A stretch of 64,000 bases of DNA from Thalassococcus profundi (GCF_003344785.1 NZ_QPMK01000005.1:124001-188000); one strand, 5' to 3'. Counted from the first letter of the stretch, positions 48,064 through 59,193 are shown. Numbers and translations: made by a program. Notes: generated by a model from the sequence alone, not told the origin.

Positions 48064-49208
48064 GCCGCAGCCCCCCGAACCGATTGCGCCTTGGGATAGC
48101 CCGCGCCAAAGCGCGCGCGCAGGATCAGCACCCAGAGGATCACCGCCCCCACCTGGTGCAGGATCGCGATGTGCCAGGGCGCGCCGTACATCACCGTGAC
48201 GATGCCCAGCACCATCTGCAGCAGCAGCATCGCCAGCACCGCGTTGAAGCGGAACCGCGTGTCACCATTGGGCGACTTGCGCGACCGTGCCCAGACCACC
48301 ACGCCAAAGATCAGCAGCAGGTAGCCCGCCATGCGGTGCAGGAACTGCACCAGCGCGTCGTTCTCGAAGAAATTGCGCCAGAGCGGCTCGATCTCGAAGG
48401 GCGTCGGCGGAAAGAACCCGCCGCCCATGAGCGGCCAGTCGGTATAGTTGCGCCCGGCGTCGATCCCCGCAACCAGCGCGCCCAGCAATATCTGCAGAAA
48501 GGCAAAGTGCAAAAGCCCGGTGGACATGCCGAACAGCTTGCCCTCGCGCGACCGGCGCGTCTGCATCAGCACCCGCTCGGGCTGACCCAGCTGGAAGACA
48601 TACCAGGCGATGAGCCCGAGGATGACGAAGGCGAGGCCCAGATGGGTGGCCAACCGGTAGCTCGCCACATCCAGCATCTCTCCGGTCAGGCCCGAGGCGA
48701 CCATCCACCAGCCCACGGCGCCCTGCAGCCCGCCAAGCGCGCCAAGGCCCAGCAGGCGCATGGACCAGCCGGTCGGCATCTTGCGGGTCACGAGGAAGCC
48801 GATGAACCCCAGCGCCCAGACCAGCCCGATCACCCGGCCCAGCTGCCGGTGGCCCCATTCCCACCAGTAGATGAACTGGAATTCCTGCAGGCTCATGCCG
48901 CGGTTCTGTAGCTGATATTCGGGAATGGCGCGGTACTTGTCGAACTCCGCCGCCCAGGCCTCGGCGCTCATCGGCGGCAGTGCGCCGGTGACGGGGCGCC
49001 ATTCGGTGATCGACAGGCCCGAATCCGTGAGCCGCGTCAGACCGCCGACCGCGATCATCACCATGACCAGCGCAAAGAGGATCATCAGCCAGACCCGCAC
49101 CGCCCCGCGCGCGCCACCGCGGCCCTTGTCGATGACGCCGCCCGCGGGTTTCGCCGCCTCGGTCCTGGCCGTGCCCACCTCTTCGAAGATACTGCGCTTT
49201 CCGCTCAT
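48060..49208 (-). CDS. ctaA: Heme A synthase
   Basis: Oxidises the C8 methyl of heme O to give heme A for cytochrome c oxidase. The 382-residue protein has about eight membrane helices and the four heme-binding histidines in WGHRQLGR, ATHLGLAF, FLHRMAGY and ILHQVGAV, plus the LTRLTDSGLSITEWRP loop, as in the COX15 type. The start at 49208 (MSGKRS) has GGAGA five bases upstream; a start four codons earlier is possible. The stop overlaps the M32 peptidase start. It is preceded by a methyltransferase gene on the same strand pair, 51 bp away. Confidence 0.95.
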   Translation of the reverse strand: MSGKRSIFEEVGTARTEAAKPAGGVIDKGRGGARGAVRVWLMILFALVMVMIAVGGLTRLTDSGLSITEWRPVTGALPPMSAEAWAAEFDKYRAIPEYQLQNRGMSLQEFQFIYWWEWGHRQLGRVIGLVWALGFIGFLVTRKMPTGWSMRLLGLGALGGLQGAVGWWMVASGLTGEMLDVASYRLATHLGLAFVILGLIAWYVFQLGQPERVLMQTRRSREGKLFGMSTGLLHFAFLQILLGALVAGIDAGRNYTDWPLMGGGFFPPTPFEIEPLWRNFFENDALVQFLHRMAGYLLLIFGVVVWARSRKSPNGDTRFRFNAVLAMLLLQMVLGIVTVMYGAPWHIAILHQVGAVILWVLILRARFGAGYPKAQSVRGAAA

Positions 49209-49259
49209 GCCATTCTCCATTTTGCGCGGAGACTAGGCCCGCCGTGGCAGGGCTTCAAG

Positions 49260-50006
49260 TCAGTCCCCGCGTGACTTCCAGCGCACCATTTGTCGCATCA
49301 CCCCGTGCAGCATGCGCACATCCACCTGCGTCAGCGGCATCCGGCTCCAGAGGTTGCGCAGGTTGAGCTTCATGCTGCCGGCCTTGTGCGCGGGGAAAAA
49401 GAACCCCGCTTCCTCCAGCCGCTCCTCGTAATGCGACGCCAGCGCCGCGATCTCGGCAGTGCTGGCCCAGTCGGTGCCCGCCATCCCGACCTGCATGGCG
49501 TCGCCCGCCCCCTGCGCCCGGCGCCATTCATAGGCGGTCAGCAGAACGCATTGCGCGAGGTTCAGCGACGGAAACTCCGGGTTGACCGGCACCGTAATGA
49601 GCGCGTTGGCCACCGCCACGTCTGCATTCTCGAGCCCCGCCCGCTCCGGCCCGAAAAGCACCGCGACCTTCTGCCCGGCGCCCACCCGCGCCGCCGCATC
49701 GGCCATCGCCGCCTCGGGGCTGAACACCGGCTTGGTCAAGTCGCGGGTCCGCGCCGTGGTGGCATAGACGAACGTGCAATCGCCCACGGCCGCCTCGGTG
49801 CTGTCGAAAAGCTGCGCCTCGTCCAGAAGCCGCCCCGCGCCGCTGGCCATGGCATCCGCCTTCGGATTGGGCCAGCCGTCGCGCGGCGCGGTGATCCGCA
49901 TCCGATCGAGCCCGAAATTCCACATCGCCCGCGCCGCCGCCCCGATGTTCTCGCCCATCTGCGGGCGGATCAGGACAAAGCTGGGCTGGGGAATGTCGGT
50001 CGGCAT
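49260..50006 (-). CDS. tRNA/rRNA 2'-O-methyltransferase, TrmJ/SpoU type
   Basis: A 248-residue SPOUT-fold methyltransferase. Conserved elements are FVLIRPQMGENIGAAARAMWNFGL, the SAM loop region VAVLFGPERAGLENADV and VPVNPEFPSLNLAQCVLLTAYEW. The C-terminal helix bundle (ALASHYEERLEEAGFFFP) is typical of TrmJ, which methylates position 32 of tRNA. The start at 50006 follows GGAGAG; the open frame upstream is not supported. It lies 51 bp from ctaA and is divergent from the ThiE-like gene, with a repeat between them. Confidence 0.9.
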   Translation of the reverse strand: MPTDIPQPSFVLIRPQMGENIGAAARAMWNFGLDRMRITAPRDGWPNPKADAMASGAGRLLDEAQLFDSTEAAVGDCTFVYATTARTRDLTKPVFSPEAAMADAAARVGAGQKVAVLFGPERAGLENADVAVANALITVPVNPEFPSLNLAQCVLLTAYEWRRAQGAGDAMQVGMAGTDWASTAEIAALASHYEERLEEAGFFFPAHKAGSMKLNLRNLWSRMPLTQVDVRMLHGVMRQMVRWKSRGD

Positions 50007-50188
50007 CGCGGTCTCTCCATCGGCGCCGCCGACCCATACGCCGCCCCTGTCCGCACCGCAAGAAGCGCCCTGTCGCGCCCCCCGGATCCCCACAAGCCCG
50101 CGCCGGGAATACGCGCCAAACATGAGGCACCTCCGTCACTTTCCCTACTTCCCGCGATATCGCATGCCGCATGCCCCACCCGTTCCCC

Positions 50189-50298
50189 CTTCATCTTGCC
50201 ACCCGCAAGTTTTGCGTTGCAAAACTCGCGGTAAAACCTCCGGGGGTCCGGGGGGCTGGCCCCCCGGTTGTCCAGCGGTCCGGGGCCTGGCCCCCGGG
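50189..50298. repeat. Composite hairpin repeat (copy 4) with inserted palindrome
   Basis: CTTCATCTTGCCA (50189-50201) matches copies 1 and 2, but the AATTAAACCTCC continuation is displaced by a 29-nt near-palindrome (50203-50231; CCGC-AAGTTTTGC paired to GCAAAACT-CGCGG with one mismatch), after which AAAACCTCCGGGGG resumes. Hairpins CCGGGGGGC-TG-GCCCCCCGG (50248-50267) and a GGGGCC-TGG-CCCC type stem (to about 50298) follow. The rest of the 388-bp gap between the divergent trmJ-like and thiE-like genes holds no gene. Confidence 0.75.
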
Positions 50299-50394
50299 TG
50301 CCGCGCCGACCAAAACTCCGTCGCGGCCCCGGATGGTCAATCACCGCAACCCGCGCTAAGACACACCGAACCGCGACGCCCCAAGGAGAGGCCC

Positions 50395-51027
50395 ATGTCA
50401 GAGCCCGAGCAGCCGCAGATCTATCTTGTCACCCCGCCCGAATTCGATCTGGGCAGCTTTCCCGATCGGCTGGCCGCCGTGCTGGACACGCACGACATCG
50501 CCTGCCTGCGCCTCAGCCTCGCCACCCGCGACGAAGACCGCATCCTGCGCGCCGCCGATGCCTGCCGCGAGGTGGCGCACCGGTTCGACGTGGCGCTGGT
50601 CATCGACACCCATGTGGTGCTGGCCAAGCGGCTGGGACTCGACGGGGTGCATCTCGCGGACGGCGCGCGCTCGGTTCGGTTCGCCCGCAAGGAGCTGGGG
50701 CCCGACGCCATCGTCGGCGCCTTCTGCGGCACCTCGCGGCACGACGGCATGACCGCAGGCGAGGCCGGCGCGGATTACGTGAGCTTCGGCCCGGTCGGCG
50801 GCGGCGCGCTCGGCGATGGCAGCCAGGCCGATGCGGAGCTGTTCCAGTGGTGGTCCGAGATTGTCGAACTGCCGGTGGTGGCCGAGGGCGGGCTGGACGC
50901 GGATCACCTGCGCCGGCTCGCGCCGGTCACGGATTTCGTCGCCTTGGGCGAGGAAATCTGGCAGGCCGAAGACGCCTCGGCGGAACTCTCGGCGCTGATT
51001 GCCGCCATGGCCGGGGGCCCTGCCTGA
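50395..51027 (+). CDS. ThiE/TenI-like phosphate-binding TIM-barrel protein
   Basis: A 210-residue TIM barrel related to thiamine phosphate synthase. DGVHLADGARS, GAFCGTSRHDGMTAGEAGADYVSFGPVGGGA and LPVVAEGGLD follow ThiE strand and phosphate-binding patterns. The usual QxR-K pyrimidine/pyrophosphate-binding region near the N-terminus is instead ACLRLSLATRDED, so true synthase activity is doubtful and a TenI-like or diverged role is likely. AAGGAGAG precedes the ATG. No thiamine genes or TPP riboswitch elements are visible around it. It is followed by a YitT gene after 103 bp. Confidence 0.72.
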   Translation: MSEPEQPQIYLVTPPEFDLGSFPDRLAAVLDTHDIACLRLSLATRDEDRILRAADACREVAHRFDVALVIDTHVVLAKRLGLDGVHLADGARSVRFARKELGPDAIVGAFCGTSRHDGMTAGEAGADYVSFGPVGGGALGDGSQADAELFQWWSEIVELPVVAEGGLDADHLRRLAPVTDFVALGEEIWQAEDASAELSALIAAMAGGPA

Positions 51028-51130
51028 AAAACCGGCATCGGCGGCAGGCGGGCCGGGAAATCGCGGGGACCGGGCGCACCGTCCCGGCTGCGGGCTTGAC
51101 CCCGCCGCGGCCTGTCGCACTTGGTAACCC

Positions 51131-51751
51131 ATGATCCTGCTCGATACCCCGCCGCCCGACCGTCACAGCCTTGCCGAGGACGTGCAGGGCATCCTGATCG
51201 GCACGACGCTGGTGGCGCTCGGCATCCAGTTCCTGCGCGCCTCCGAGCTGATCACCGGGCAGATCGCCGGCCTCGCGCTGATCGTAAGCTACCCCACCAA
51301 CTGGAACTTCGGCGCCGCCTTCTTCGTCCTCAACCTGCCGTTCTACGCCCTGGCGATCCGGCAGATGGGCTGGACCTTCACGGTCAAGAACTTCATCGCC
51401 GTGACGCTGATGTCGAGCATGGTCGAACTGATGCCCTATGTGCTGACCATCAGCGAGCTGCACCCGGCGGTGGGGGCGGCGCTTTTCGGCATTCTTGCCG
51501 GGATCGGCCTGCTGTCTCTCTTCCGGCACGGCGCGACGCTGGGCGGCGTGGGGATCGTGGCGCTCTGGCTGCAGGACCGCAACGGCTTCAAGGCCGGCAA
51601 CACGCAGCTGATCTTCGACGCGCTCGTCTTTGCCCTGGCGCTGCTGCTCTTTGCCCCCGACCGGGTCGCCTGGTCGCTGCTGGGCGCGGTGATCCTCAAT
51701 GTGATCATCACCGTCAACCATCGTCGAGACCGCTATATCGCCAAGTCCTGA
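51131..51751 (+). CDS. YitT-family membrane protein
   Basis: A 206-residue integral membrane protein of the YitT/DUF161 family with about six helices (GILIGTTLVALGIQFLRASEL, GQIAGLALIVSY, FGAAFFVLNLPFYALAI, FTVKNFIAVTLMSSMVELM, GAALFGILAGIGLLSLFRHGATLGGVGIVALWL, IFDALVFALALLLF, LLGAVILNVIITV). The GQIAGLA and HGATLGGVG repeats are the family signature. Length is shorter than Bacillus YitT because the cytosolic C-terminal domain is absent. The transported substrate is unknown. Confidence 0.88.
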   Translation: MILLDTPPPDRHSLAEDVQGILIGTTLVALGIQFLRASELITGQIAGLALIVSYPTNWNFGAAFFVLNLPFYALAIRQMGWTFTVKNFIAVTLMSSMVELMPYVLTISELHPAVGAALFGILAGIGLLSLFRHGATLGGVGIVALWLQDRNGFKAGNTQLIFDALVFALALLLFAPDRVAWSLLGAVILNVIITVNHRRDRYIAKS

Positions 51752-51909
51752 ATACGGCCCGGCACCGGCACTTTGCCCTGCGCACAAGCTGCGTCCCCGG
51801 TGTCACAGACGCAGGATTTTCGGGCAATCGCCGTGAAAATCCTCGTGGCCGGACCCAAAGGCGCGCAACCATGGGCAGAGTTGGTTAATGGTTTCTAAAG
51901 GCTGCTGGC

Positions 51910-52098
51910 CTAGCTTCGATCCTCGTAGACGGGCAGCAACGCGACACGGGAGCCATCTATGACCACCTTCCCCTCCTCACGGAAATTCACCGTGATCCGG
52001 CCGTGGATATTGGATTGCACCTGGCCGCGCCCCCAATCGGGCCGGTCGGGGTGTTCGACGATCATCCCCGGCTCCAGCAACGCATTCATCTCGGTCAT
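51910..52098 (-). CDS. DUF3553 small protein
   Basis: A 62-residue cytosolic protein. The core MIVEHPDRPDWGRGQVQSNI...ITVNFREEGKVVIDG is the DUF3553 motif, a small beta-barrel of CarD/SH3-like appearance found in alphaproteobacteria. The ATG at 52098 has AAAGGG six bases upstream; an earlier ATG at 52104 overlaps that site. It is divergent from chpT with only 24 bp between the two start codons, so each promoter must overlap the other gene. Function is unknown. Confidence 0.8.
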   Translation of the reverse strand: MTEMNALLEPGMIVEHPDRPDWGRGQVQSNIHGRITVNFREEGKVVIDGSRVALLPVYEDRS

Positions 52099-52122
52099 TT
52101 CCATCCCTTTCCGGAGCCTGAC

Positions 52123-52725
52123 ATGAGCTATGATAAAGACGCCCTGCCTGCATTGATAGGCTCGCGCATCTGTCACGATCTGATCAGCCCGATCGGCGCG
52201 ATCAGCAACGGGCTGGAATTGCTCGGCATGAACAGCCAGACCGGCATGGGACCCGAGCTGGAGCTGATTCACGAAAGCTGCGCCCATGCAAATGCCCGGA
52301 TCCGGTTCTTCCGAATCGCCTTCGGCGCTTCTGCGACCGAACAGCGGATCGGCCGGCATGAGGCAACGCAAATACTGACCGACATGGCGCGCAGCGGCCG
52401 GGTGCAGGCCGACTGGCGGGTCGAGGGCGATCTGCCGCGCGTAGACCTCCAGATGGCCTTCCTCGCGCTGCTCTGCGCCGAAACCGCCCTGCCGCTGGGC
52501 GGCACCGTCGGTTTCGACCATGGCCCGAGCGGCTGGACGATCACCGCTCAGGGGCCGCGTATCAACCGCGAAAACGGCCTCTGGGGCCTGTTCGACACCG
52601 GCGACACGCAGGGGGAACTGACCCCGTCGCGGGTGCAGTTCGCGCTTCTCGACACGCTGACCCGGTCCCTCGGGCGCCGCGTCACCGTGACCGAAACATC
52701 CGACGCGCTGATCCTGACGATCTGA
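52123..52725 (+). CDS. chpT: Histidine phosphotransferase ChpT
   Basis: ChpT relays phosphate from CckA to CtrA in alphaproteobacteria and so controls cell cycle, motility and, in Rhodobacterales, gene transfer agent production. The 200-residue protein has the phosphoacceptor His18 in SRICHDLISPIGAISNGLELL, the helix-hairpin that dimerises, and a degenerate kinase-like ATPase domain (about 80-200) without nucleotide-binding motifs. GGAG lies six bases before the ATG at 52123. No cckA or ctrA gene is in the window. It is divergent from the DUF3553 gene and convergent with proA. Confidence 0.93.
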   Translation: MSYDKDALPALIGSRICHDLISPIGAISNGLELLGMNSQTGMGPELELIHESCAHANARIRFFRIAFGASATEQRIGRHEATQILTDMARSGRVQADWRVEGDLPRVDLQMAFLALLCAETALPLGGTVGFDHGPSGWTITAQGPRINRENGLWGLFDTGDTQGELTPSRVQFALLDTLTRSLGRRVTVTETSDALILTI

Positions 52726-52794
52726 CGCCGGTCCGACGCGGTCCGGTCGGCTTCATCTCCCCGTCGGCTTGCCCTCGGGGTCGGCGTCGCGCGG

Positions 52795-54060
52795 TCAGCT
52801 GCGTAGCGTACCGTCGCCCACGACGATGTACTTGAAGCTGGTCAGCTGTTCGGCTCCCACCGGCCCGCGCGCATGCAGCTTGCCGGTGGCGATGCCGATC
52901 TCGGCGCCCATGCCGAATTCGCCGCCATCGGCGAACTGGGTCGAGGCATTGCGCATCAGGATCGCCGAATCCACCCGCTCGAAGAATCGCGCGGCCACCC
53001 CGTCATCCTCGGTCAGGATGCAATCGGTGTGATTCGAGCCGTAGCGCCCGATGTGGTCGATGGCGGCGTCGACGTCGTCGACCACCCGCGCGGCGATGAT
53101 CATGTCGAGATATTCGCAGCCCCAGTCGCTGTCGGAGGCGCGGCTGGTGCCGGCAATAGCACTGAGCGTCTCGTCGGTGCGCACCTCGACACCGGCGTCG
53201 ATCAGCGCCCGGATAACGCCCTGCCCGATGGTGTCCACCACGTCGCGGTGGATCAGCAGGCATTCCGCCGCGCCGCAGATGCCGGTGCGGCGGGTCTTGG
53301 CGTTGAGGATCACGTCCAGCGCCTTGACCGGATCGGCGTCGGCATCGACGTAAATGTGCACGATGCCCTCGAGATGGGCAAAGACCGGCACCCGCGCCTC
53401 GCGCTGCACGAGGCCCACCAGCCCCTTGCCGCCGCGCGGCACGATCACGTCGACATACTCGGTCAGCGTCAGCAGTTCGGACACCGCGGCGCGGTCGCGC
53501 GTCGGCACCAGCTGGATCGCGTCTTCGGGCAGACCGGCGCTTCGCAGGCCTTCGACGAGGCAGGCATGGATCGCGCCGGAGCTGTGAAAGCTCTCCGACC
53601 CACCGCGCAGGATCACCGCGTTGCCAGCCTTGAGGCAGAGCGCGCCGGCATCGGCGGTCACGTTGGGGCGGCTTTCGTAGATCACGCCGATCACGCCAAG
53701 AGGCGTGCGCACGCGCTTGATGTGCAGCCCGCTGGGACGGTCCCATTCCGCCATGACGGAGCCCACCGGATCGTCCTGCCCCGCGATGGCGCGCAGCCCC
53801 TCGACGATGCCCTCGATCCGCGCCTCGGTCAGCAGCAGCCGATCCAGCATCGCGTCGGACAGGCGCTTGTCGCGACCGAACTCCATATCCTTGGCGTTGG
53901 CCTCGACGATGGCGGCGCGCCGGGCCCAGACGGTGTCGGCGGCGACGCTCAGCGCCTCGCGCTTGGTCTCGGCCGGGGCATAGGCCAGCGTCGCGGCGGC
54001 GGCCTTGGCGCGCGCGCCGATGTCCTGCATCATAGTGGCGATATCGGTCTGGTCTTTCAT
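52795..54060 (-). CDS. proA: Glutamate-5-semialdehyde dehydrogenase
   Basis: Reduces gamma-glutamyl phosphate to glutamate-5-semialdehyde in proline synthesis. The 421-residue protein has the ALDH-like Rossmann region ([26 protein letters not shown]) and the catalytic Cys in [15 protein letters not shown]. The C-terminal [18 protein letters not shown] is standard. It is the last gene of the obgE-proB-proA series, 59 bp after proB on the minus strand. Length and motifs are typical. It faces chpT across a 69-bp gap with no clear terminator. Confidence 0.97.
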   Translation of the reverse strand: MKDQTDIATMMQDIGARAKAAAATLAYAPAETKREALSVAADTVWARRAAIVEANAKDMEFGRDKRLSDAMLDRLLLTEARIEGIVEGLRAIAGQDDPVGSVMAEWDRPSGLHIKRVRTPLGVIGVIYESRPNVTADAGALCLKAGNAVILRGGSESFHSSGAIHACLVEGLRSAGLPEDAIQLVPTRDRAAVSELLTLTEYVDVIVPRGGKGLVGLVQREARVPVFAHLEGIVHIYVDADADPVKALDVILNAKTRRTGICGAAECLLIHRDVVDTIGQGVIRALIDAGVEVRTDETLSAIAGTSRASDSDWGCEYLDMIIAARVVDDVDAAIDHIGRYGSNHTDCILTEDDGVAARFFERVDSAILMRNASTQFADGGEFGMGAEIGIATGKLHARGPVGAEQLTSFKYIVVGDGTLRS

Positions 54061-54119
54061 GGCATCGCTCCTCGGGTTGGATCGTATCGGCGGGGACGTG
54101 ACGGGTTCACGCCATCATA

Positions 54120-56332
<2,213 letters not shown>

Positions 56333-56872
56333 TCAGCGCAGTTTCTTGAGATATGTCCACGTGGGCACGCAGGTGTTGCGCGCCACGCTAAAGGCTTCGG
56401 CATCGCCGATATAGGCAAAACCGCAGTTTGTCAGCACCCGCGCCGAGGCCTGATTGTCCTGGAAGACGCTGGCGAACATCGTCGCGTCACCCAGCGGGTT
56501 GGCATCGACCAGCGCCTTCACCGCATCCGAAGCCAACCCGGTGTTCCAGAACGGCGGCGCCACCCAGTAGCCGATTTCCGACTGCGCCCGGTCCATGCGC
56601 ACGAGCGAAATCAGCCCCATCACCTCGGCCGAGCCGATCTTGGTGCCGTCCATCGCCCAGACTTCTTCGTTGCGCACCGGAGCCATCGCGCGGGCGATGT
56701 AGGCTTCGGTCGTGCCCGGTGGCAGCGGATGCGGGATCGCCTGGGTCATGGACGCCACGCGCACATCGGCGCTGTAATGCGAAATCAGCCCCGCATCGGA
56801 TTTGCGCAGCGGGCGCAAGTCAAGGCGGTCGGTGCTGACCGTGGGCTGCTGAACGGGCGTGTCGATGCTCAT
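56333..56872 (-). CDS. GNAT N-acetyltransferase (RimJ-like)
   Basis: A 179-residue acetyltransferase of the RimJ/RimL type: TDRLDLRPLRKSDAGLISHY at the start, EIGYWVAPPFWNTGLASDAVKALVD for acetyl-CoA binding, and FASVFQDNQASARVLTNCGFAYIGD near the end. Substrate is unknown; the position between rpmA and obgE makes a ribosomal protein a plausible target, but this is inference. The start at 56872 follows GGAGA; the longer open frame upstream is not supported. A strong terminator lies between rpmA and this gene. Confidence 0.87.
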   Translation of the reverse strand: MSIDTPVQQPTVSTDRLDLRPLRKSDAGLISHYSADVRVASMTQAIPHPLPPGTTEAYIARAMAPVRNEEVWAMDGTKIGSAEVMGLISLVRMDRAQSEIGYWVAPPFWNTGLASDAVKALVDANPLGDATMFASVFQDNQASARVLTNCGFAYIGDAEAFSVARNTCVPTWTYLKKLR

Positions 56873-56978
56873 GTGGCTCTCCTCAAACACACTTGCTGCC
56901 GAAAGTCCGCGGGCTCCTCCTCCCTCGGCTCGGCCTTTAATAACGCGTGATGCAGTCATCGGGGTCCGGACGCTCCGG

Positions 56979-57015
56979 AAAAAAAAAGGGGGACCGGCCC
57001 GTCGCCGATCCCCCT
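56979..57015 (-). terminator. Intrinsic terminator after rpmA
   Basis: On the minus strand AGGGGGATCGGC pairs with GCCGGTCCCCCT (one G-T pair) around GACGG, followed by nine T. It directly follows the rpmA stop and should separate ribosomal protein mRNA from the acetyltransferase-obgE-proBA genes. Confidence 0.9.
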
Positions 57016-57038
57016 GTTATCAAAACCTAAAGGTCGGC

Positions 57039-57308
57039 TTACTCTGCGGCCTCCGCCGCTGGCAGGACCGAAATGAAGGTGCGGCCCTTGAGGCCCTTGT
57101 GGAACGTCACGGCCCCGTCAACGGTGGCAAAGATCGTGTGATCCTTGCCCATGCCCACGCCTTCGCCCGGCCAGAACTTGGTGCCGCGCTGACGCACGAT
57201 GATGTTGCCGGGGATCGCGGACTGGCCACCGAAGAGCTTCACGCCAAGACGGCGTCCGGCTGAGTCGCGACCGTTGCGGGAGGAACCGCCTGCTTTTTTA
57301 TGTGCCAT
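57039..57308 (-). CDS. rpmA: 50S ribosomal protein L27
   Basis: Ribosomal protein bL27, located near the peptidyl-transferase centre. The 89-residue protein has the conserved N-terminus [20 protein letters not shown] and [28 protein letters not shown]. There is no N-terminal cleaved extension as found in Firmicutes. It follows rplU after 12 bp in the usual order and ends at a strong terminator. The C-terminal PAAEAAE tail is slightly longer than in E. coli. Confidence 0.98.
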   Translation of the reverse strand: MAHKKAGGSSRNGRDSAGRRLGVKLFGGQSAIPGNIIVRQRGTKFWPGEGVGMGKDHTIFATVDGAVTFHKGLKGRTFISVLPAAEAAE

Positions 57309-57320
57309 GGGTGTCTCTCC

Positions 57321-58004
57321 TTATTTCTCGGACAGGGCTTTGGCCTGCTCGATCCAGCCTTCACGCTCGATCCGGCCCTTGAACGACAGGACTTCGCCGA
57401 ATTTCTCGACGTCTTCCTCGGTCCAGGCTGCGATCTGGGCGAAGCTGGTGATGCCGGCCTCGTGCAGTTTCTTCTCGAGCGCCGGGCCCACGCCCGACAG
57501 CTCTTTCAGGTCGTCGGCGGCACCGCTTGCGACACCGGCCTTCTTGGCGGGCTTGGCCTTGGCCTCGTCGTTCTTGACGCGGGCCTTCATGTCGGCCTGC
57601 TCGGAGGCGTTGGTGGTGTAGACCTCTTCGCCCAGTCCGCGCGGCAGCGTACCGGCGCCCACGGCGGCCTTGATGCCCGACTTGTCCGCGCCCGAGGCGA
57701 GGATCTCGGTCACCCGCAGCAGGGTCAGCTGCTGGCGATGGCCCTTGGTGCGCTGCGAGCCGTGCTTGCGGCGGCGCTTGACGAAGTGGATGACCTTGTC
57801 ACCCTTGATCTGGTCGATGACCTCGGCCTGGACGGCGGCGCCGTCCACCAGCGGGACGCCCACGGTGATCTTGTCACCGCCGAGCATCAGAATCTCGTTG
57901 AACTGGACCTTTTCGCCAGCATCGGCCGCAAGCTTTTCCACCCGGAGCGTATCGCCCGACTGGACCTTGTACTGCTTGCCGCCGGTCTTCATCACCGCAA
58001 ACAT
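57321..58004 (-). CDS. rplU: 50S ribosomal protein L21 with C-terminal helix-hairpin-helix extension
   Basis: Ribosomal protein bL21 ([45 protein letters not shown]) spans about residues 1-103. A further 120 residues follow: a Lys/Ala-rich linker (about 130-160, [13 protein letters not shown]) and a helix-hairpin-helix type domain ([31 protein letters not shown]). The usual bL21 is 100-110 residues, so this copy is over twice as long; similar extended forms occur in Rhodobacterales. The extension could bind RNA or DNA. The start at 58004 follows a candidate promoter and a 140-nt leader. Confidence 0.95.
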   Translation of the reverse strand: MFAVMKTGGKQYKVQSGDTLRVEKLAADAGEKVQFNEILMLGGDKITVGVPLVDGAAVQAEVIDQIKGDKVIHFVKRRRKHGSQRTKGHRQQLTLLRVTEILASGADKSGIKAAVGAGTLPRGLGEEVYTTNASEQADMKARVKNDEAKAKPAKKAGVASGAADDLKELSGVGPALEKKLHEAGITSFAQIAAWTEEDVEKFGEVLSFKGRIEREGWIEQAKALSEK

Positions 58005-58150
58005 GCGTGTCGTCCTTTTCCTGCCGCGTCCTGTGGCCCCCGCGTCGCGGGCGTTTCCGGCTCTCGCCGCCTCGAACAGCGCGCCCGGTCCGTCCGGGCG
58101 ATGTGTCAAAAAATCGAAAGGCCGGAACTCGCCCCAGCCTCAGAGCCGCG

Positions 58151-58179
58151 CTTATGTTGCGATTTGGCCCCGATGTCAA
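58151..58179 (-). promoter_or_regulatory. Sigma-70 promoter of rplU-rpmA
   Basis: On the minus strand TTGACA (58174-58179) and CATAAG (58151-58156) are separated by exactly 17 bases. The predicted start lies about 140 bases before the rplU ATG, leaving a leader that contains a stem GCCCGG/CCGGGC (58083-58099). Confidence 0.8.
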
Positions 58180-58213
58180 GCGGTCCGAACCGGTTTCCCG
58201 GCACGTCACGTCA

Positions 58214-59023
58214 TCAGAGATCCTGCCCCTGCATCTGCTGCGACAAGGCCAGGCCAAGCGCGTAGGACAGCTTGTCGTACATGTCGTTGAAGCCGGCGAA
58301 CAGGGCGCGGTTCAAGGCTTGCCCCTCGGTGGTTTCCGACAGCGCCACGTAATCGGCCAGCGCCTCTTCGCCCAGCGGCCCGTAGGCCAGCATCATATAC
58401 GCGAAAAGCCATTCGCGGGTGTCCGCGCGGGTCTCGTCCTCCTGTCCCCAGACGTCCGACAGCATCTCCGCCTCGGACATCTCGAGCCCGCCGCCATCCG
58501 CCAGCCCCTTGTAGAAGGCAAAGCTGGCGTTGAGCGCGCCGACCACGTTGGCCTCGACGAGATCGTTCGCCTCGATCAGCGCTTCGAGCGGTTCGAGGCT
58601 CGGGTCCTCCTCCGCCGCCGCCATTCGGTAGGCGTCGCGCGCGGCCTCTTCGACATCCTCGGACACCATCGCCTCGCGGGCCGAGATCTCGAGCCCGACG
58701 ATCCGCGCGCCCGCGTCGGAGGTGAAGTAGTCGAGCAGCGGGTCGAGATCGGTGCCCTCGATCTCTTCGGCAAAGCCCGCGCGCACGGTCTCGAGCATCG
58801 CGTCGGTATCGTAGATGCGGTCGACCACCGCCTCCCAGGCGGCGTCGCTGCCGCCGGGCAGCATGTCGCGGCCCAGATCGGCACCGTAGCCCTGCCCCTC
58901 CTCGCGCATGATCTGCACCATCTGGGGCACCCCCAACGCCCCGATCAGGTCGTCCTCGGGCGCCGCGAAGGCGGGCGCGGCCAGGGCAAAGGCAGTGGCA
59001 ACGAAGGCGGTACGCAGGAACAT
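58214..59023 (-). CDS. Secreted DUF2059 domain protein
   Basis: A 269-residue exported protein. The signal peptide ends at PAFA-AP (about residue 20). Two DUF2059-type helical segments follow (EEIEGTDLDPLLDYFTSDAGARIVGLEISAREAM and TEGQALNRALFAGFNDMYDKLSYALGLAL). Acidic residues are frequent. The function of DUF2059 proteins is unknown; they are soluble periplasmic proteins. It is upstream of the rplU promoter on the same strand and convergent with the tRNA gene is not the case: the tRNA lies upstream on the other strand. Confidence 0.85.
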   Translation of the reverse strand: MFLRTAFVATAFALAAPAFAAPEDDLIGALGVPQMVQIMREEGQGYGADLGRDMLPGGSDAAWEAVVDRIYDTDAMLETVRAGFAEEIEGTDLDPLLDYFTSDAGARIVGLEISAREAMVSEDVEEAARDAYRMAAAEEDPSLEPLEALIEANDLVEANVVGALNASFAFYKGLADGGGLEMSEAEMLSDVWGQEDETRADTREWLFAYMMLAYGPLGEEALADYVALSETTEGQALNRALFAGFNDMYDKLSYALGLALSQQMQGQDL

Positions 59024-59193
59024 TCGGTCGGTCCTTTGACAGAGTTACCGGAGCAACCTATGAGCGCCGCCGCCGGAATACCAGATCATCGCGCAATCGT
59101 CATTGTGCGTCCGCCGCGGCACCGTCGCCTTGCGGTGAAATTCCTGTTGCACCTCTCCGCGCAGCCGGTTAAACGCCCCCACCAGACCCCCGC

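Noticed and set aside
50007-50394. TPP riboswitch before the ThiE-like gene
   Set aside because: No CUGAGA-type element or matching stems are present; the gap is filled by the hairpin repeat.
51881-51899. CtrA box upstream of the DUF3553/chpT pair
   Set aside because: TTAA-N7-TAAA is only a partial match and lies downstream of both genes' starts, after the DUF3553 stop.
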